Source: Pseudomonas synxantha BG33R
GTDB taxonomy: Bacteria; Pseudomonadota; Gammaproteobacteria; Pseudomonadales; Pseudomonadaceae
Length of the DNA stretch: 64,000 bases
Assembly: GCF_000263715.2 (NCBI RefSeq)
Contig: NZ_CM001514.1
Span: 5,518,498-5,582,497, forward strand
Direction: 5' to 3'
Shown: piece after piece, positions 56,829-64,000 of the stretch
How positions within the stretch are numbered: the stretch's first letter is position 1
Layout: each line of letters starts with the position of its first letter
Position numbers and translations under genes: made by a program
Notes under the pieces: model-generated
The model's input: only the letters and a program-made list of their open reading frames with translations
Database searches by the model: none
Told to the model about the DNA's origin: nothing

Positions 56829-57920
56829 TTATTCGGAGGGCACGTATTCTACAACTTCCAGGTCGAATCCGGATATCGCATTAAATTTCATCGGTGCGCT
56901 CATCAGGCGCATTTTGCGCACGCCCAGGTCGCGCAGGATCTGCGAACCGGCACCGACGATGCTGTAGGTGGTCGGTTTTTTCACCGGCACGGCGTCGGCG
57001 GTTTCGCGGATGTGCGCCAGCAATACGTCGCCGTCCAGCGGGTGACCGAGCAACAGCACCACACCGCTGCCAGCCTCGGAAACCACGGCCATGGCGGCGC
57101 GCAGGCTCCAGCGGCCGGGTTGCTTGACCATCAACAGGTCGCGCAGAGGGTCCATGTTGTGCACCCGCACCAGGGTCGGCTCTTCGGCGCAAATGTTGCC
57201 CAGGGTCAGGGCCATATGCACGTCGCCTTCCACTGAATCACGGTAGGTCACCAAATTGAATTGGCCCAGTTCGCTGTCCAGCGGCTGCTCGGCAATCCGC
57301 TGAACGGTACGTTCGTGGATCATGCGGTAGTGGATCAGGTCGGCAATGGTGCCGATCTTGAGGTTGTGTTCGGCGGCAAAGGCTTCAAGTTCAGTGCGAC
57401 GGGCCATGGTGCCGTCATCGTTCATCACTTCGCAGATCACCCCGCTCGGCTCGAAACCGGCCATGCGCGCCAGGTCGCAGGCGGCTTCGGTGTGACCGGC
57501 GCGAGCCAGGGTGCCACCCGGTTGAGCCATCAGCGGGAAAATGTGCCCTGGGCTGACGATGTCTTCGGCCTTGGCATCTTTGGCGGCGGCGGCTTGCACG
57601 GTACGGGCGCGGTCAGCGGCGGAGATACCGGTGGTGACGCCAGTGGTGGCTTCAATCGATACCGTGAACTTGGTGCCGAAACCCGACCCATTGCGCGGCG
57701 CCATCAACGGCAGCTTGAGCAACTCGCAGCGTTCGCGACTCATGGGCATGCAGATCAGACCACGGGCGTGCTTGGCCATGAAGTTGATGTGCTCGGGCTT
57801 GCACGCCTCGGCGGCCATGATGATGTCGCCTTCGTTCTCGCGATCTTCGTCATCCATAAGGATGACCATCTTGCCTTGGCGGATGTCTTCAACCAGTTCT
57901 TCGATGCTATTGAGCGCCAC
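56829..57920 (-). CDS. ribB: 3,4-Dihydroxy-2-butanone 4-phosphate synthase with degenerate cyclohydrolase II domain
   Basis: This 363-residue protein has an active-looking N-terminal DHBP synthase (DDEDRENEGDI at 23-33, then GHTEAACDLARMAG). Its C-terminal part has the cyclohydrolase II fold but lacks the zinc motif. The position of HSECLTGD and RCDCG in RibA shows HNMDPLRDLLMVKQPG here. It fits the RibBX type described for some bacteria. RibA at 53.3 kb should supply the GTP step. Confidence 0.94.
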   Translation of the reverse strand: MALNSIEELVEDIRQGKMVILMDDEDRENEGDIIMAAEACKPEHINFMAKHARGLICMPMSRERCELLKLPLMAPRNGSGFGTKFTVSIEATTGVTTGISAADRARTVQAAAAKDAKAEDIVSPGHIFPLMAQPGGTLARAGHTEAACDLARMAGFEPSGVICEVMNDDGTMARRTELEAFAAEHNLKIGTIADLIHYRMIHERTVQRIAEQPLDSELGQFNLVTYRDSVEGDVHMALTLGNICAEEPTLVRVHNMDPLRDLLMVKQPGRWSLRAAMAVVSEAGSGVVLLLGHPLDGDVLLAHIRETADAVPVKKPTTYSIVGAGSQILRDLGVRKMRLMSAPMKFNAISGFDLEVVEYVPSE

Positions 57921-57935
57921 GCGGCACCCCCTTGG

Positions 57936-58598
57936 TCAGGATTTCAGGTAGCCGTTAGCGGCCAGAAAACTTTCGGTGATGTTGCCTGATGCAGGCTCTG
58001 CGGCCTTTTCGCCCAGCAACAGGCGCTCCAGGTAACGGGCAAGCAAGTCCACTTCCAGGTTCACCCGGCGCCCCGGCTGGTAGGAGGCCATGATGGTTTC
58101 GCTGAGGGTGTGGGGAATGATGGTCAGTTCAAATTCGGCGCCATTGACGGCATTCACGGTCAGGCTGGTGCCATCGACGGTGATCGAACCCTTGTGGGCA
58201 ATGTACTTGGCCAGCTCTTTGGGCGCACGAATGCGAAATTCCACGGCGCGTGCGTTTTCACTGCGGGCCACCACTTCGCCGACACCGTCGACATGGCCGC
58301 TGACCAGATGACCGCCCAGGCGCGTGGTCGGCGTCAGGGCTTTTTCCAAGTTGACCGGGCTGCCAGCCTTGAGGTCGTTCATCGCGGTGCAGTCCAGGGT
58401 TTCCCGGCTGACGTCGGCGGCAAAGCCGTTGCCCGGCAGCTCAATAACGGTCAGGCACACGCCGCTGACGGCGATACTGTCACCCAGCTTGACGTCGCCG
58501 AGGTCCAGCTTGCCGGTTTCAACCAGCAGGCGCACGTCGCCGCCTTTGGGGGTCATTGCACGGATGCTGCCGATGGATTCGATAATGCCGGTGAACAT
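57936..58598 (-). CDS. ribE: Riboflavin synthase, alpha subunit
   Basis: This 220-residue enzyme dismutates two lumazine molecules into riboflavin. The internal duplication is visible: MFTGIIESIGSI opens the first lumazine-binding repeat, and GHLVSGHVDGVGEV and VDGTSLTVNAV open the second. Only 15 nt separate it from ribB, leaving no room for a riboswitch between them. Also named ribC in some genomes. Confidence 0.96.
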   Translation of the reverse strand: MFTGIIESIGSIRAMTPKGGDVRLLVETGKLDLGDVKLGDSIAVSGVCLTVIELPGNGFAADVSRETLDCTAMNDLKAGSPVNLEKALTPTTRLGGHLVSGHVDGVGEVVARSENARAVEFRIRAPKELAKYIAHKGSITVDGTSLTVNAVNGAEFELTIIPHTLSETIMASYQPGRRVNLEVDLLARYLERLLLGEKAAEPASGNITESFLAANGYLKS

Positions 58599-58646
58599 TT
58601 CGCTCTCCTGAAAACGAGGGGCTGACGCTTAAGCGCAGGCCGGGAA

Positions 58647-59774
58647 TTATACGCTCGCTGTCGGGACGGGAATGGCAGTGACTCGCCAGTCGTCGCCTAC
58701 AGCGCGCATGTCAGTGATCTTGAGTTGGGGCGCGTCGACCAGCTTCTCAAGCGGCCAGTCCAGTAACGGCCGGGCAGCGGAGCCGAGGAACTTGCCGGCG
58801 ATGAATATGACGTACTCATCCACCAGACCCTGCTGGGCAAACGCGCCCGCCAGGCTCGGGCCCGCTTCCACCAGCACATCGTTGACGCCACGGGCGGCCA
58901 ATGCCACCAGCGCCGAGCGCAGGTCGACCTGGCCCTCCACGCCTGGTACCACCAGGCACTCTGGGCCACGGGGGAACTGGTTCTCCGGGGTTACGCAGGT
59001 GATGACCAGTGCCGGGCCTGCCTTGAAGAAGGGTGCATTGAGCGGCACGCGCAAGCGGCCGTCGATCAACACGCGCAGCGGCGGGCGCGACATGGCCAGG
59101 GCGGTGGTTTGTTCATCCAGGCCCAACTCAGCGGCGCGCACAGTCAAGCGGGCGCCGTCGGCCAGCACCGTATCGGCACCGGTCAACACCACACTCGCCT
59201 CGGCACGCAGACGTTGGACGGCGGCGCGGGCAGCGGGGCCGGTGATCCATTGGCTTTCGCCGCTGGCCATCGCCGTGCGGCCGTCCAGGCTCATGGCCAG
59301 CTTGACCCGCACGAACGGCAAACCGTGCTCCATGCGCTTGAGGAACCCCGGGTTAAGCGCCCGCGCCTCAGCTTCCAGCACGCCGCTGCGCACCTCGATA
59401 CCCGCCTGGGCCAGGCGCTGCATGCCCCGCCCGGCCACTTCCGGGTTCGGGTCCTGCATACCTGCCACCACCCGCACCACACCGGCGCTCACCAGTGCAT
59501 CGGCGCACGGCGGCGTACGGCCATGGTGGCTGCACGGCTCCAGCGTCACGTACACCGTCGCGCCACGGGCCTTTTCACCGGCGGCGCGCAGGGCATTCGG
59601 CTCGGCATGGGGCTCGCCGGTGCGCTCATGCCAGCCTTCGCCGACAATCTGCCCGTCACGCACGATCACGCAGCCCACCCGTGGATTGGGGTGGGTGGTG
59701 TACAGGCCCTTGCGCGCCAATTCGAGGGCACGCGCCATGTAATGGGCGTCGAGGACTGCCTGTTCAGACGTCAT
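58647..59774 (-). CDS. ribD: Bifunctional diaminohydroxyphosphoribosylaminopyrimidine deaminase/reductase
   Basis: This 375-residue protein performs steps two and three of riboflavin synthesis. N-terminal deaminase zinc ligands are His56 (PHAEPNAL) and Cys81 and Cys90 ([11 protein letters not shown]). The reductase half has [19 protein letters not shown] and GGPSLAG-type motif [11 protein letters not shown]. It overlaps the nrdR stop by 4 nt, so the two are coupled. Confidence 0.96.
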   Translation of the reverse strand: MTSEQAVLDAHYMARALELARKGLYTTHPNPRVGCVIVRDGQIVGEGWHERTGEPHAEPNALRAAGEKARGATVYVTLEPCSHHGRTPPCADALVSAGVVRVVAGMQDPNPEVAGRGMQRLAQAGIEVRSGVLEAEARALNPGFLKRMEHGLPFVRVKLAMSLDGRTAMASGESQWITGPAARAAVQRLRAEASVVLTGADTVLADGARLTVRAAELGLDEQTTALAMSRPPLRVLIDGRLRVPLNAPFFKAGPALVITCVTPENQFPRGPECLVVPGVEGQVDLRSALVALAARGVNDVLVEAGPSLAGAFAQQGLVDEYVIFIAGKFLGSAARPLLDWPLEKLVDAPQLKITDMRAVGDDWRVTAIPVPTASV

Positions 59775-60235
59775 TGTTTGGAGGGCTCACGGGCCAGGCG
59801 GTCGATTTCTTCGCGGAACTCATTGAGGTCCTGGAAGCGTCGATACACCGAGGCAAAACGGATATAGGCGACTTCGTCGAGCTTTTGCAGTTCGCCCATC
59901 ACCAACTCGCCGACCACCAGGCTCTTGACCTCGCGCTCGCCGGTCGCCCGCAACTTGTGCTTGATATGCACCAGCGCCGCTTCCAGGCGCTCGACACTCA
60001 CCGGGCGTTTTTCCAGGGCGCGCTGCATACCGGCGCGCAGTTTTTCTTCGTCGAAAGGCTGGCGGCTGCCGTCGGACTTGATCAGACGGGGCAATACCAG
60101 TTCGGCGGTTTCGAAGGTGGTGAAACGTTCACCACAGGCCAGGCATTCGCGCCGGCGACGCACTTGATCGCCCTCGGCGACCAGACGCGAGTCAATGACC
60201 TTGGTGTCGTTGGCACCGCAGAAGGGACAGTGCAT
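59771..60235 (-). CDS. nrdR: Transcriptional repressor NrdR
   Basis: This 154-residue repressor senses ATP/dATP and controls ribonucleotide reductase genes. Zinc ribbon Cys3, Cys6, Cys31 and Cys34 ([18 protein letters not shown]) precedes an ATP-cone domain ([20 protein letters not shown] [20 protein letters not shown]). I use the ATG at 60235; an upstream in-frame start lacks zinc-ribbon context. First gene of the rib-nusB-thiL run. Confidence 0.96.
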   Translation of the reverse strand: MHCPFCGANDTKVIDSRLVAEGDQVRRRRECLACGERFTTFETAELVLPRLIKSDGSRQPFDEEKLRAGMQRALEKRPVSVERLEAALVHIKHKLRATGEREVKSLVVGELVMGELQKLDEVAYIRFASVYRRFQDLNEFREEIDRLAREPSKQ

Positions 60236-60375
60236 GGTTGGCAGGCAACAAAAAATGGGAGGGCCATGGTAGCGCATCCCCGTCGCAAGACAAGCCATAG
60301 CCTTTACGGTATATAGGCAGGCTTATATGTTTGATATTTTTTAAGCCACGGATTTTGTCCTTTCTGGAGCCGTAC

Positions 60376-60831
60376 ATGCAGTTACGACCACTCGTTCTAC
60401 TCACGCTGTTCAGTTTTCTGGTCGCCTGCAGCAGCGAAGCCCCCAAACCGGCCGCGCCTCAACCGACACCGGCACAAGAGAAAAAAGTCCCGGGTATTGA
60501 AGACCTCGGCCCCCTGCCCGCCTATCAACGGGAAATCAGCGGCAGCCTGACCAACGTGCCCGCCGGCGCCGAAGTCGAGATGGCGCTGCTGGTGATCGAC
60601 GACCGTTCGCGCCCACAGCAACTGCTCGCCAGCAGCGTGCTGAGCGGCAATGGCAAGCCGCTGGCCTTCCGCCTGCGCTTCAACCCTGAAGCCTTCCCGG
60701 CCGGTGCACGCGTTGAATTGCGTGGCCGCGCCAGCCAGTCCGGCCAGTTGATCCTGCACCTGCCCGCCGTGCGCGTCACCCAGGCGATCACCCAGAGCAC
60801 CGGCCCCCTGCAACTCGTCAAGGCGCCATGA
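60376..60831 (+). CDS. YbaY family lipoprotein
   Basis: This 151-residue lipoprotein has a signal MQLRPLVLLTLFSFLVAC with Cys18, then a proline-rich linker and a beta-rich domain (ISGSLTNVPAGAEVEMALLV) like E. coli YbaY. Function unknown; outer-membrane location is expected. GGAG lies 7 nt before the ATG. The stop overlaps the methyltransferase start by 4 nt. It is divergent from nrdR. Confidence 0.87.
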   Translation: MQLRPLVLLTLFSFLVACSSEAPKPAAPQPTPAQEKKVPGIEDLGPLPAYQREISGSLTNVPAGAEVEMALLVIDDRSRPQQLLASSVLSGNGKPLAFRLRFNPEAFPAGARVELRGRASQSGQLILHLPAVRVTQAITQSTGPLQLVKAP

Positions 60832-61490
60832 CGCAACCGCTGCACCTGCAGCGCGCCTTGAGCGAGCTGATCGGCGACGCGCAATTGGTGCCCTGCCCTC
60901 TGCCGGGCACCGAATTGTCGCTATGGCTGCTCGATGCCGACAATATGAACCGCGCCTTCAGCCAGGAAGAAACCCGGCGCATCCTGCATGAGCCGCCCTA
61001 CTGGAGCTTTTGCTGGGCCAGCGGCCTGGCGTTGGCGCGCTACCTGGCGGCGCATCCCGAGTGGGTCGCCGGTAAACGCGTGCTGGATTTCGGTGCCGGC
61101 TCCGGCGTGGCCGGGATTGCCGCCGTAAAGGCGGGGGCCCTGGAAGTAGTGGCTTGTGACCTGGACCCGCTGGCCCTGGCGTCTTGCCGCGCCAACGCCG
61201 AACTCAATGCGGTGGAGCTGGGCTATTGCGCCGACTTCTTCGCCGAAGCCGACCGTTTTGACTTGATCCTGGTGGCCGACGTGCTTTACGACCGCGCCAA
61301 CCTTCCGTTGCTCGATCAATTCCTCAGCCGTGGCCGCGAAGCGCTGGTGGCGGATTCGCGGGTGCGGGACTTCCAACACCCGCGTTATCAACGGCTGGAG
61401 GTTCTGGACGCGTTGACCCTGCCAGACCTGGCCGAGCCTTGGGAGTTTCGCAAGGTGAGTCTGTACCATTCGCGGCGCCAGCCCTTATAG
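60828..61490 (+). CDS. Class I SAM-dependent protein methyltransferase
   Basis: This 220-residue methyltransferase has SAM motif I VLDFGAGSGVAGIAAVKAG and motif II DLDPLALASCRANAELN. It resembles the ETFB-lysine/nicotinamide N-methyltransferase-like family next to PrmA. The acceptor is not known. Coupled to the ybaY-like gene by ATGA; followed by the thioredoxin gene after 33 nt. Confidence 0.85.
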   Translation: MTQPLHLQRALSELIGDAQLVPCPLPGTELSLWLLDADNMNRAFSQEETRRILHEPPYWSFCWASGLALARYLAAHPEWVAGKRVLDFGAGSGVAGIAAVKAGALEVVACDLDPLALASCRANAELNAVELGYCADFFAEADRFDLILVADVLYDRANLPLLDQFLSRGREALVADSRVRDFQHPRYQRLEVLDALTLPDLAEPWEFRKVSLYHSRRQPL

Positions 61491-61523
61491 TTGCCCCCAT
61501 TCCCGCTTTATTCGAGACGCCCC

Positions 61524-62396
61524 ATGAGTGAGCCCACGCCGTACATCTTCGACGTCACCACCGCCAACTTCGACCAGGCGGTGATTCAGAATTCTTTTGA
61601 AAAACCTGTGCTGGTGGACTTCTGGGCCGAATGGTGTGCGCCATGCAAGGCGCTGATGCCGATGCTGGCGCAGATTGCCGAGAGCTATCGCGGCGAGTTG
61701 CTGTTGGCCAAGGTCGATTGCGAGGCCGAACAGGACATCGTCGCGCGTTTCGGCATTCAAAGCCTGCCGACGGTGGTGCTGTTCAAGGATGGCCAGCCGG
61801 TGGACGGGTTTGCCGGTGCGCAGCCGGAGTCGGCAGTGCGGGCGATGCTGGAACCCCATGTGCAGATGCCACCACCGGCTGCGGCGGATCCGCTGGAACA
61901 GGCCCAGGCGTTGTTCAGCGAAGGGCGCATCAGTGAAGCTGAAGGGCTGCTGGTGGCGCTGTTGGGCGAAGACAACACTAACGCCCCCGCGTTGATCCTG
62001 TACGCACGCTGCCTGGCCGAACGCGGCGAATTGGGCGAAGCCCAGGCCGTGCTTGACGCTGTCAAAAGCGACGACCACAAGGCCGCCCTGGCCGGGGCCA
62101 AGGCGCAGATCACCTTCCTGCGCCAGGCCGCAGACTTGCCGGACACCGCCGATCTGAAGAGCCGCCTGGCACAGAACCCGCAGGACGACGAAGCGGCCTA
62201 TCAGTTGGCGATCCAGCAACTGGCGCGCCAGCAGTACGATGCTGCACTGGAAGGTTTGCTCAAGTTGTTTACCCGCAACCGCAGCTACAGCGAAGGCTTG
62301 CCGCACAAGACATTGCTGCAGGTGTTCGAATTACTGGGCAATGAGCACCCGCTGGTCACGGTGTACCGCCGCAAATTGTTTGCCGCGTTGTACTAA
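61524..62396 (+). CDS. CnoX/YbbN-like thioredoxin with TPR tail
   Basis: This 290-residue protein has an N-terminal thioredoxin domain with WAEWCAPCKALMPML and a C-terminal TPR-like helical region (EAQALFSEGRISEAEGLLVALLGE-like repeats). E. coli CnoX holds clients under bleach stress and hands them to GroEL, and has SQHC at its active site. Here the site is WCAPC, so disulfide exchange seems likely. ATG at 61524. Confidence 0.9.
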   Translation: MSEPTPYIFDVTTANFDQAVIQNSFEKPVLVDFWAEWCAPCKALMPMLAQIAESYRGELLLAKVDCEAEQDIVARFGIQSLPTVVLFKDGQPVDGFAGAQPESAVRAMLEPHVQMPPPAAADPLEQAQALFSEGRISEAEGLLVALLGEDNTNAPALILYARCLAERGELGEAQAVLDAVKSDDHKAALAGAKAQITFLRQAADLPDTADLKSRLAQNPQDDEAAYQLAIQQLARQQYDAALEGLLKLFTRNRSYSEGLPHKTLLQVFELLGNEHPLVTVYRRKLFAALY

Positions 62397-62734
62397 TCAC
62401 CGATCCAACGGTACAGCGGCGTATCCCCGCCGCTGCTCACCTTGACCTTGGCGCTATGACGCAGGCGTACCAACAGGCGCTTGCCCGCGCCCGCATCGCC
62501 TGCCAACCCTTCCAGTTGATCGAGTAATTCCAGACCGTTGAGCTGCCCTGCCTTGCGCAGCACCTCCTGGGCGCTCTGCCATAGGTCGTCGTTCTGTTTG
62601 ACCGGCGCCGCGGTTGGCGCACTGGGCGTTGGGGTGGCCTGAAGCTGTGCGCCCAAGCGCGCCCAATCGCCGTCGTCCAGTTCCAGGGTCAAGTCCACCG
62701 GCAGGTCGCCGATGGTTCCACGAATTCGCAACAT
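62393..62734 (-). CDS. Conserved hypothetical protein
   Basis: I do not recognise a family for this 113-residue soluble protein. It has two parts: an N-terminal beta section (LRIRGTIGDLPVDLTLELDD) and a helical C-terminal section (LWQSAQEVLRKAGQLNGLEL), separated by a Pro/Ala linker. CAGGAG lies before the ATG. Convergent overlap of 4 nt with the CnoX-like gene. Confidence 0.75.
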   Translation of the reverse strand: MLRIRGTIGDLPVDLTLELDDGDWARLGAQLQATPTPSAPTAAPVKQNDDLWQSAQEVLRKAGQLNGLELLDQLEGLAGDAGAGKRLLVRLRHSAKVKVSSGGDTPLYRWIGD

Positions 62735-62818
62735 CGCTGTACTCCTGCATTTTTCTGACCGTCATGCTCCCATGCAGCTTGCGCAACACCAAGCAGGCGG
62801 TCAAACTCTCGGCTCTAT

Positions 62819-62833
62819 TGTTATAAGATCACA
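62819..62833 (+). promoter_or_regulatory. Candidate Zur box
   Basis: TGTTATAAGATCACA matches 13 of 15 positions of the gammaproteobacterial Zur consensus TGTTATAWTATAACA and is followed by TAACA. It lies 29 nt before the zinc-protein ATG. Zur binding is inferred. Confidence 0.65.
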
Positions 62834-62862
62834 TAACAAAACTTTCATCCTGGAGCCCTCCC

Positions 62863-63462
62863 ATGCGCCGTTTGCTGCTTGCTTTGCCGTTCGCCCTGCT
62901 GCCACTGGCTGTTGCCCACGCTCATGAAGAGCATGACCACGAGCACGGCAGCCTCGGCGTCCATGAACACGGGGTCGGCCGTCTCAATGCCGTGCTGGAT
63001 GGCAAGGCCCTTGAGCTTGAACTGGACAGCCCGGCCATGAACCTGGTGGGTTTCGAGCATGTAGCGACCAGCGCCGCCGATAAAGCCAAGGTCGCCGGTG
63101 TACGCAAACAACTGGAGAACCCGTTGGCCCTGTTCAACCTGCCCAAGGCCGCAGGGTGTGTGGTCAGCAGCCAGGAACTCAATAGCCCGCTGTTCGGTGA
63201 CAAACCAGAAGCCGACCATGACGACGATGACCACGCCACCGACGGCAAAGGCGCCGCCGCCCACGAGCACCATCACGACCACAGCGAAATCCACGCCCAT
63301 TACCAATTCACCTGTGCTACGCCGACGGCGCTGAGCAACCTCGATCTGAGCCAAGTGTTCAAGACCTTCCCTGCGACGCAGAAAATTCAGGTACAACTGA
63401 TCGGCCCAAGCGGTCAGCAAGGTGTTGACGCGACGGCCACCGCCGCCACCCTGAAGTTCTGA
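62863..63462 (+). CDS. Zinc uptake-related protein ZrgA (DUF2796)
   Basis: This 199-residue periplasmic protein has a signal peptide (cleavage near AHA-HEE). It is His-rich at both the N-terminus (HEEHDHEHG) and the middle (HEHHHDHSEIHAH), typical of zinc-binding proteins, and the DUF2796/ZrgA family fits. A Zur-like site lies upstream and an ABC transporter gene follows, matching a zinc-related gene order in P. aeruginosa. Low zinc should induce it. Confidence 0.85.
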   Translation: MRRLLLALPFALLPLAVAHAHEEHDHEHGSLGVHEHGVGRLNAVLDGKALELELDSPAMNLVGFEHVATSAADKAKVAGVRKQLENPLALFNLPKAAGCVVSSQELNSPLFGDKPEADHDDDDHATDGKGAAAHEHHHDHSEIHAHYQFTCATPTALSNLDLSQVFKTFPATQKIQVQLIGPSGQQGVDATATAATLKF

Positions 63463-63479
63463 CTTGAAAGCACAGTCCA

Positions 63480-63566
63480 TGTGGGAGCTGGCTTGCCTGC
63501 GATACTGGCAACGCGGTGCAGCAGGCACACCGTAGCGATGCCATCGCAGGCAAGCCAGCTCCCACA
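63480..63566. repeat. REPIN, GTGGGAGCTGGCTTGC type
   Basis: Two inverted REP arms with a short spacer lie between zrgA and the ABC ATPase gene. Confidence 0.9.
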
Positions 63567-63610
63567 GTGGATCGGCGCCATTTTCGACTACCAGGCGACA
63601 CTGACTTCCC

Positions 63611-64000
63611 ATGACTCAAGCGTTAATCGAACTGTCCGACCTGGGCTTCAACTGGCCCGGTCACCCGCAGTTGCTGGACATCCCCGCGTTCCGCCTGGAA
63701 CCCGGGGAAACCCTGTTCCTCAAGGGCCCGAGCGGCAGTGGCAAGACCACGCTGCTGGGGCTGTTGGGGGGCGTGCAGAAACCCTGCCAGGGCAGCATCC
63801 GCCTGCTGGGGCAGGAGTTGACCGAACTCTCGGCCGGCGCCCGTGATCGTTTCCGTGTGGACCACACCGGCTACATCTTCCAGCAGTTCAACCTGCTGCC
63901 GTTTCTATCGGTGCGCGAAAACGTCGAGTTGCCATGCCACTTTTCCAAGCTGCGCGCGCAGCGGGCCAAGCAGCGCCACGGCAGTGTCGACCAGGCAGCC
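63611..64000 (+). CDS. ABC transporter ATP-binding protein, N-terminal part (cut by window edge)
   Basis: The first 130 codons are visible. They contain the Walker A GPSGSGKTTLLGLLGG and Q-loop FQQFNLLPFLSVREN of a MacB/LolD-like ATPase. The C-terminal half and any permease lie outside. Following the zinc-linked gene it may export or import a zinc- or lipoprotein-related substrate, as a P. aeruginosa gene does in the same order. Confidence 0.88.
   Translation, partial: MTQALIELSDLGFNWPGHPQLLDIPAFRLEPGETLFLKGPSGSGKTTLLGLLGGVQKPCQGSIRLLGQELTELSAGARDRFRVDHTGYIFQQFNLLPFLSVRENVELPCHFSKLRAQRAKQRHGSVDQAA

Noticed and set aside
60236..60375. FMN riboswitch ahead of the rib operon
   Set aside because: The intergenic regions upstream of nrdR-ribD and between rib genes are too short or lack the conserved riboswitch core.
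1441..63566. Repeated palindromes as a CRISPR array
   Set aside because: The repeats are scattered, inverted in pairs and sit singly between genes, so they are REP elements rather than a CRISPR array.

Overview
The window looks like a chromosomal segment of a Pseudomonas fluorescens-group bacterium. The sequence is GC-rich, and the core genes resemble Pseudomonas homologues closely. Their order matches, from memory, the P. aeruginosa run from lipA to the ribD/nrdR region. Intergenic gaps carry the paired palindromic REP elements (REPINs) typical of this group, with arms of the type GTGGGAGCTGGCTTGC or GTGGGAGGGGGCTTGC. No rRNA, tRNA, transposase or CRISPR array was seen.

Positions 1-13 kb hold cell-envelope and housekeeping genes, almost all on the minus strand. 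They are a partial lytic transglycosylase, ldcA, and the run proA-nadD-rsfS-rlmH-mrdA-rodA-mltB-rlpA-dacA-ybeD-lipB-lipA. This run joins the elongasome (PBP2/RodA), septal and wall hydrolases, ribosome maturation factors, NAD and proline synthesis and lipoylation. From 13 to 24 kb there are mixed genes: mpg, a DedA-PAP2 fusion, a Lon-N-domain protein, an LrgA/LrgB pair, a MaoC dehydratase, a MORN-repeat C13 peptidase lipoprotein, ubiX, mpl, and an unrecognised secreted-effector-like gene with a possible HrpL-type promoter.

Positions 24-32 kb form an ethanolamine catabolic unit: the sigma-54 activator eatR, divergent exaC, the permease eat, and eutB-eutC. A sigma-54 promoter and a perfect palindrome lie in the eatR-exaC gap. 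EutBC needs adenosylcobalamin, and a BtuB-type receptor with a BtuF-like binding protein lies at 50-53 kb. After a GNAT gene come dedA, mtfA and ppa.

Positions 35-46.5 kb are an accessory region between ppa and xseB. It holds an S24-type repressor, a strong candidate for an unannotated small RNA, a Fic gene behind an array of GTCGC half-sites, a DUF3077-like gene with a structured leader, a YcaC-like hydrolase, a broken DUF1016 nuclease gene, a flavodoxin-fold oxidoreductase with a MerR regulator, and an RHS polymorphic toxin with one or two AT-rich immunity-type genes.

Positions 46.7-64 kb return to the core. xseB-ispA-dxs starts isoprenoid synthesis. btuB, the btuF-like gene, a membrane protein and ribA follow. 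The minus-strand run nrdR-ribD-ribE-ribB-ribH-nusB-thiL makes riboflavin and thiamine diphosphate. The window ends with a YbaY lipoprotein, a methyltransferase, a CnoX-like thioredoxin, and a ZrgA-type zinc protein behind a Zur-box-like site, followed by a cut-off ABC transporter ATPase.
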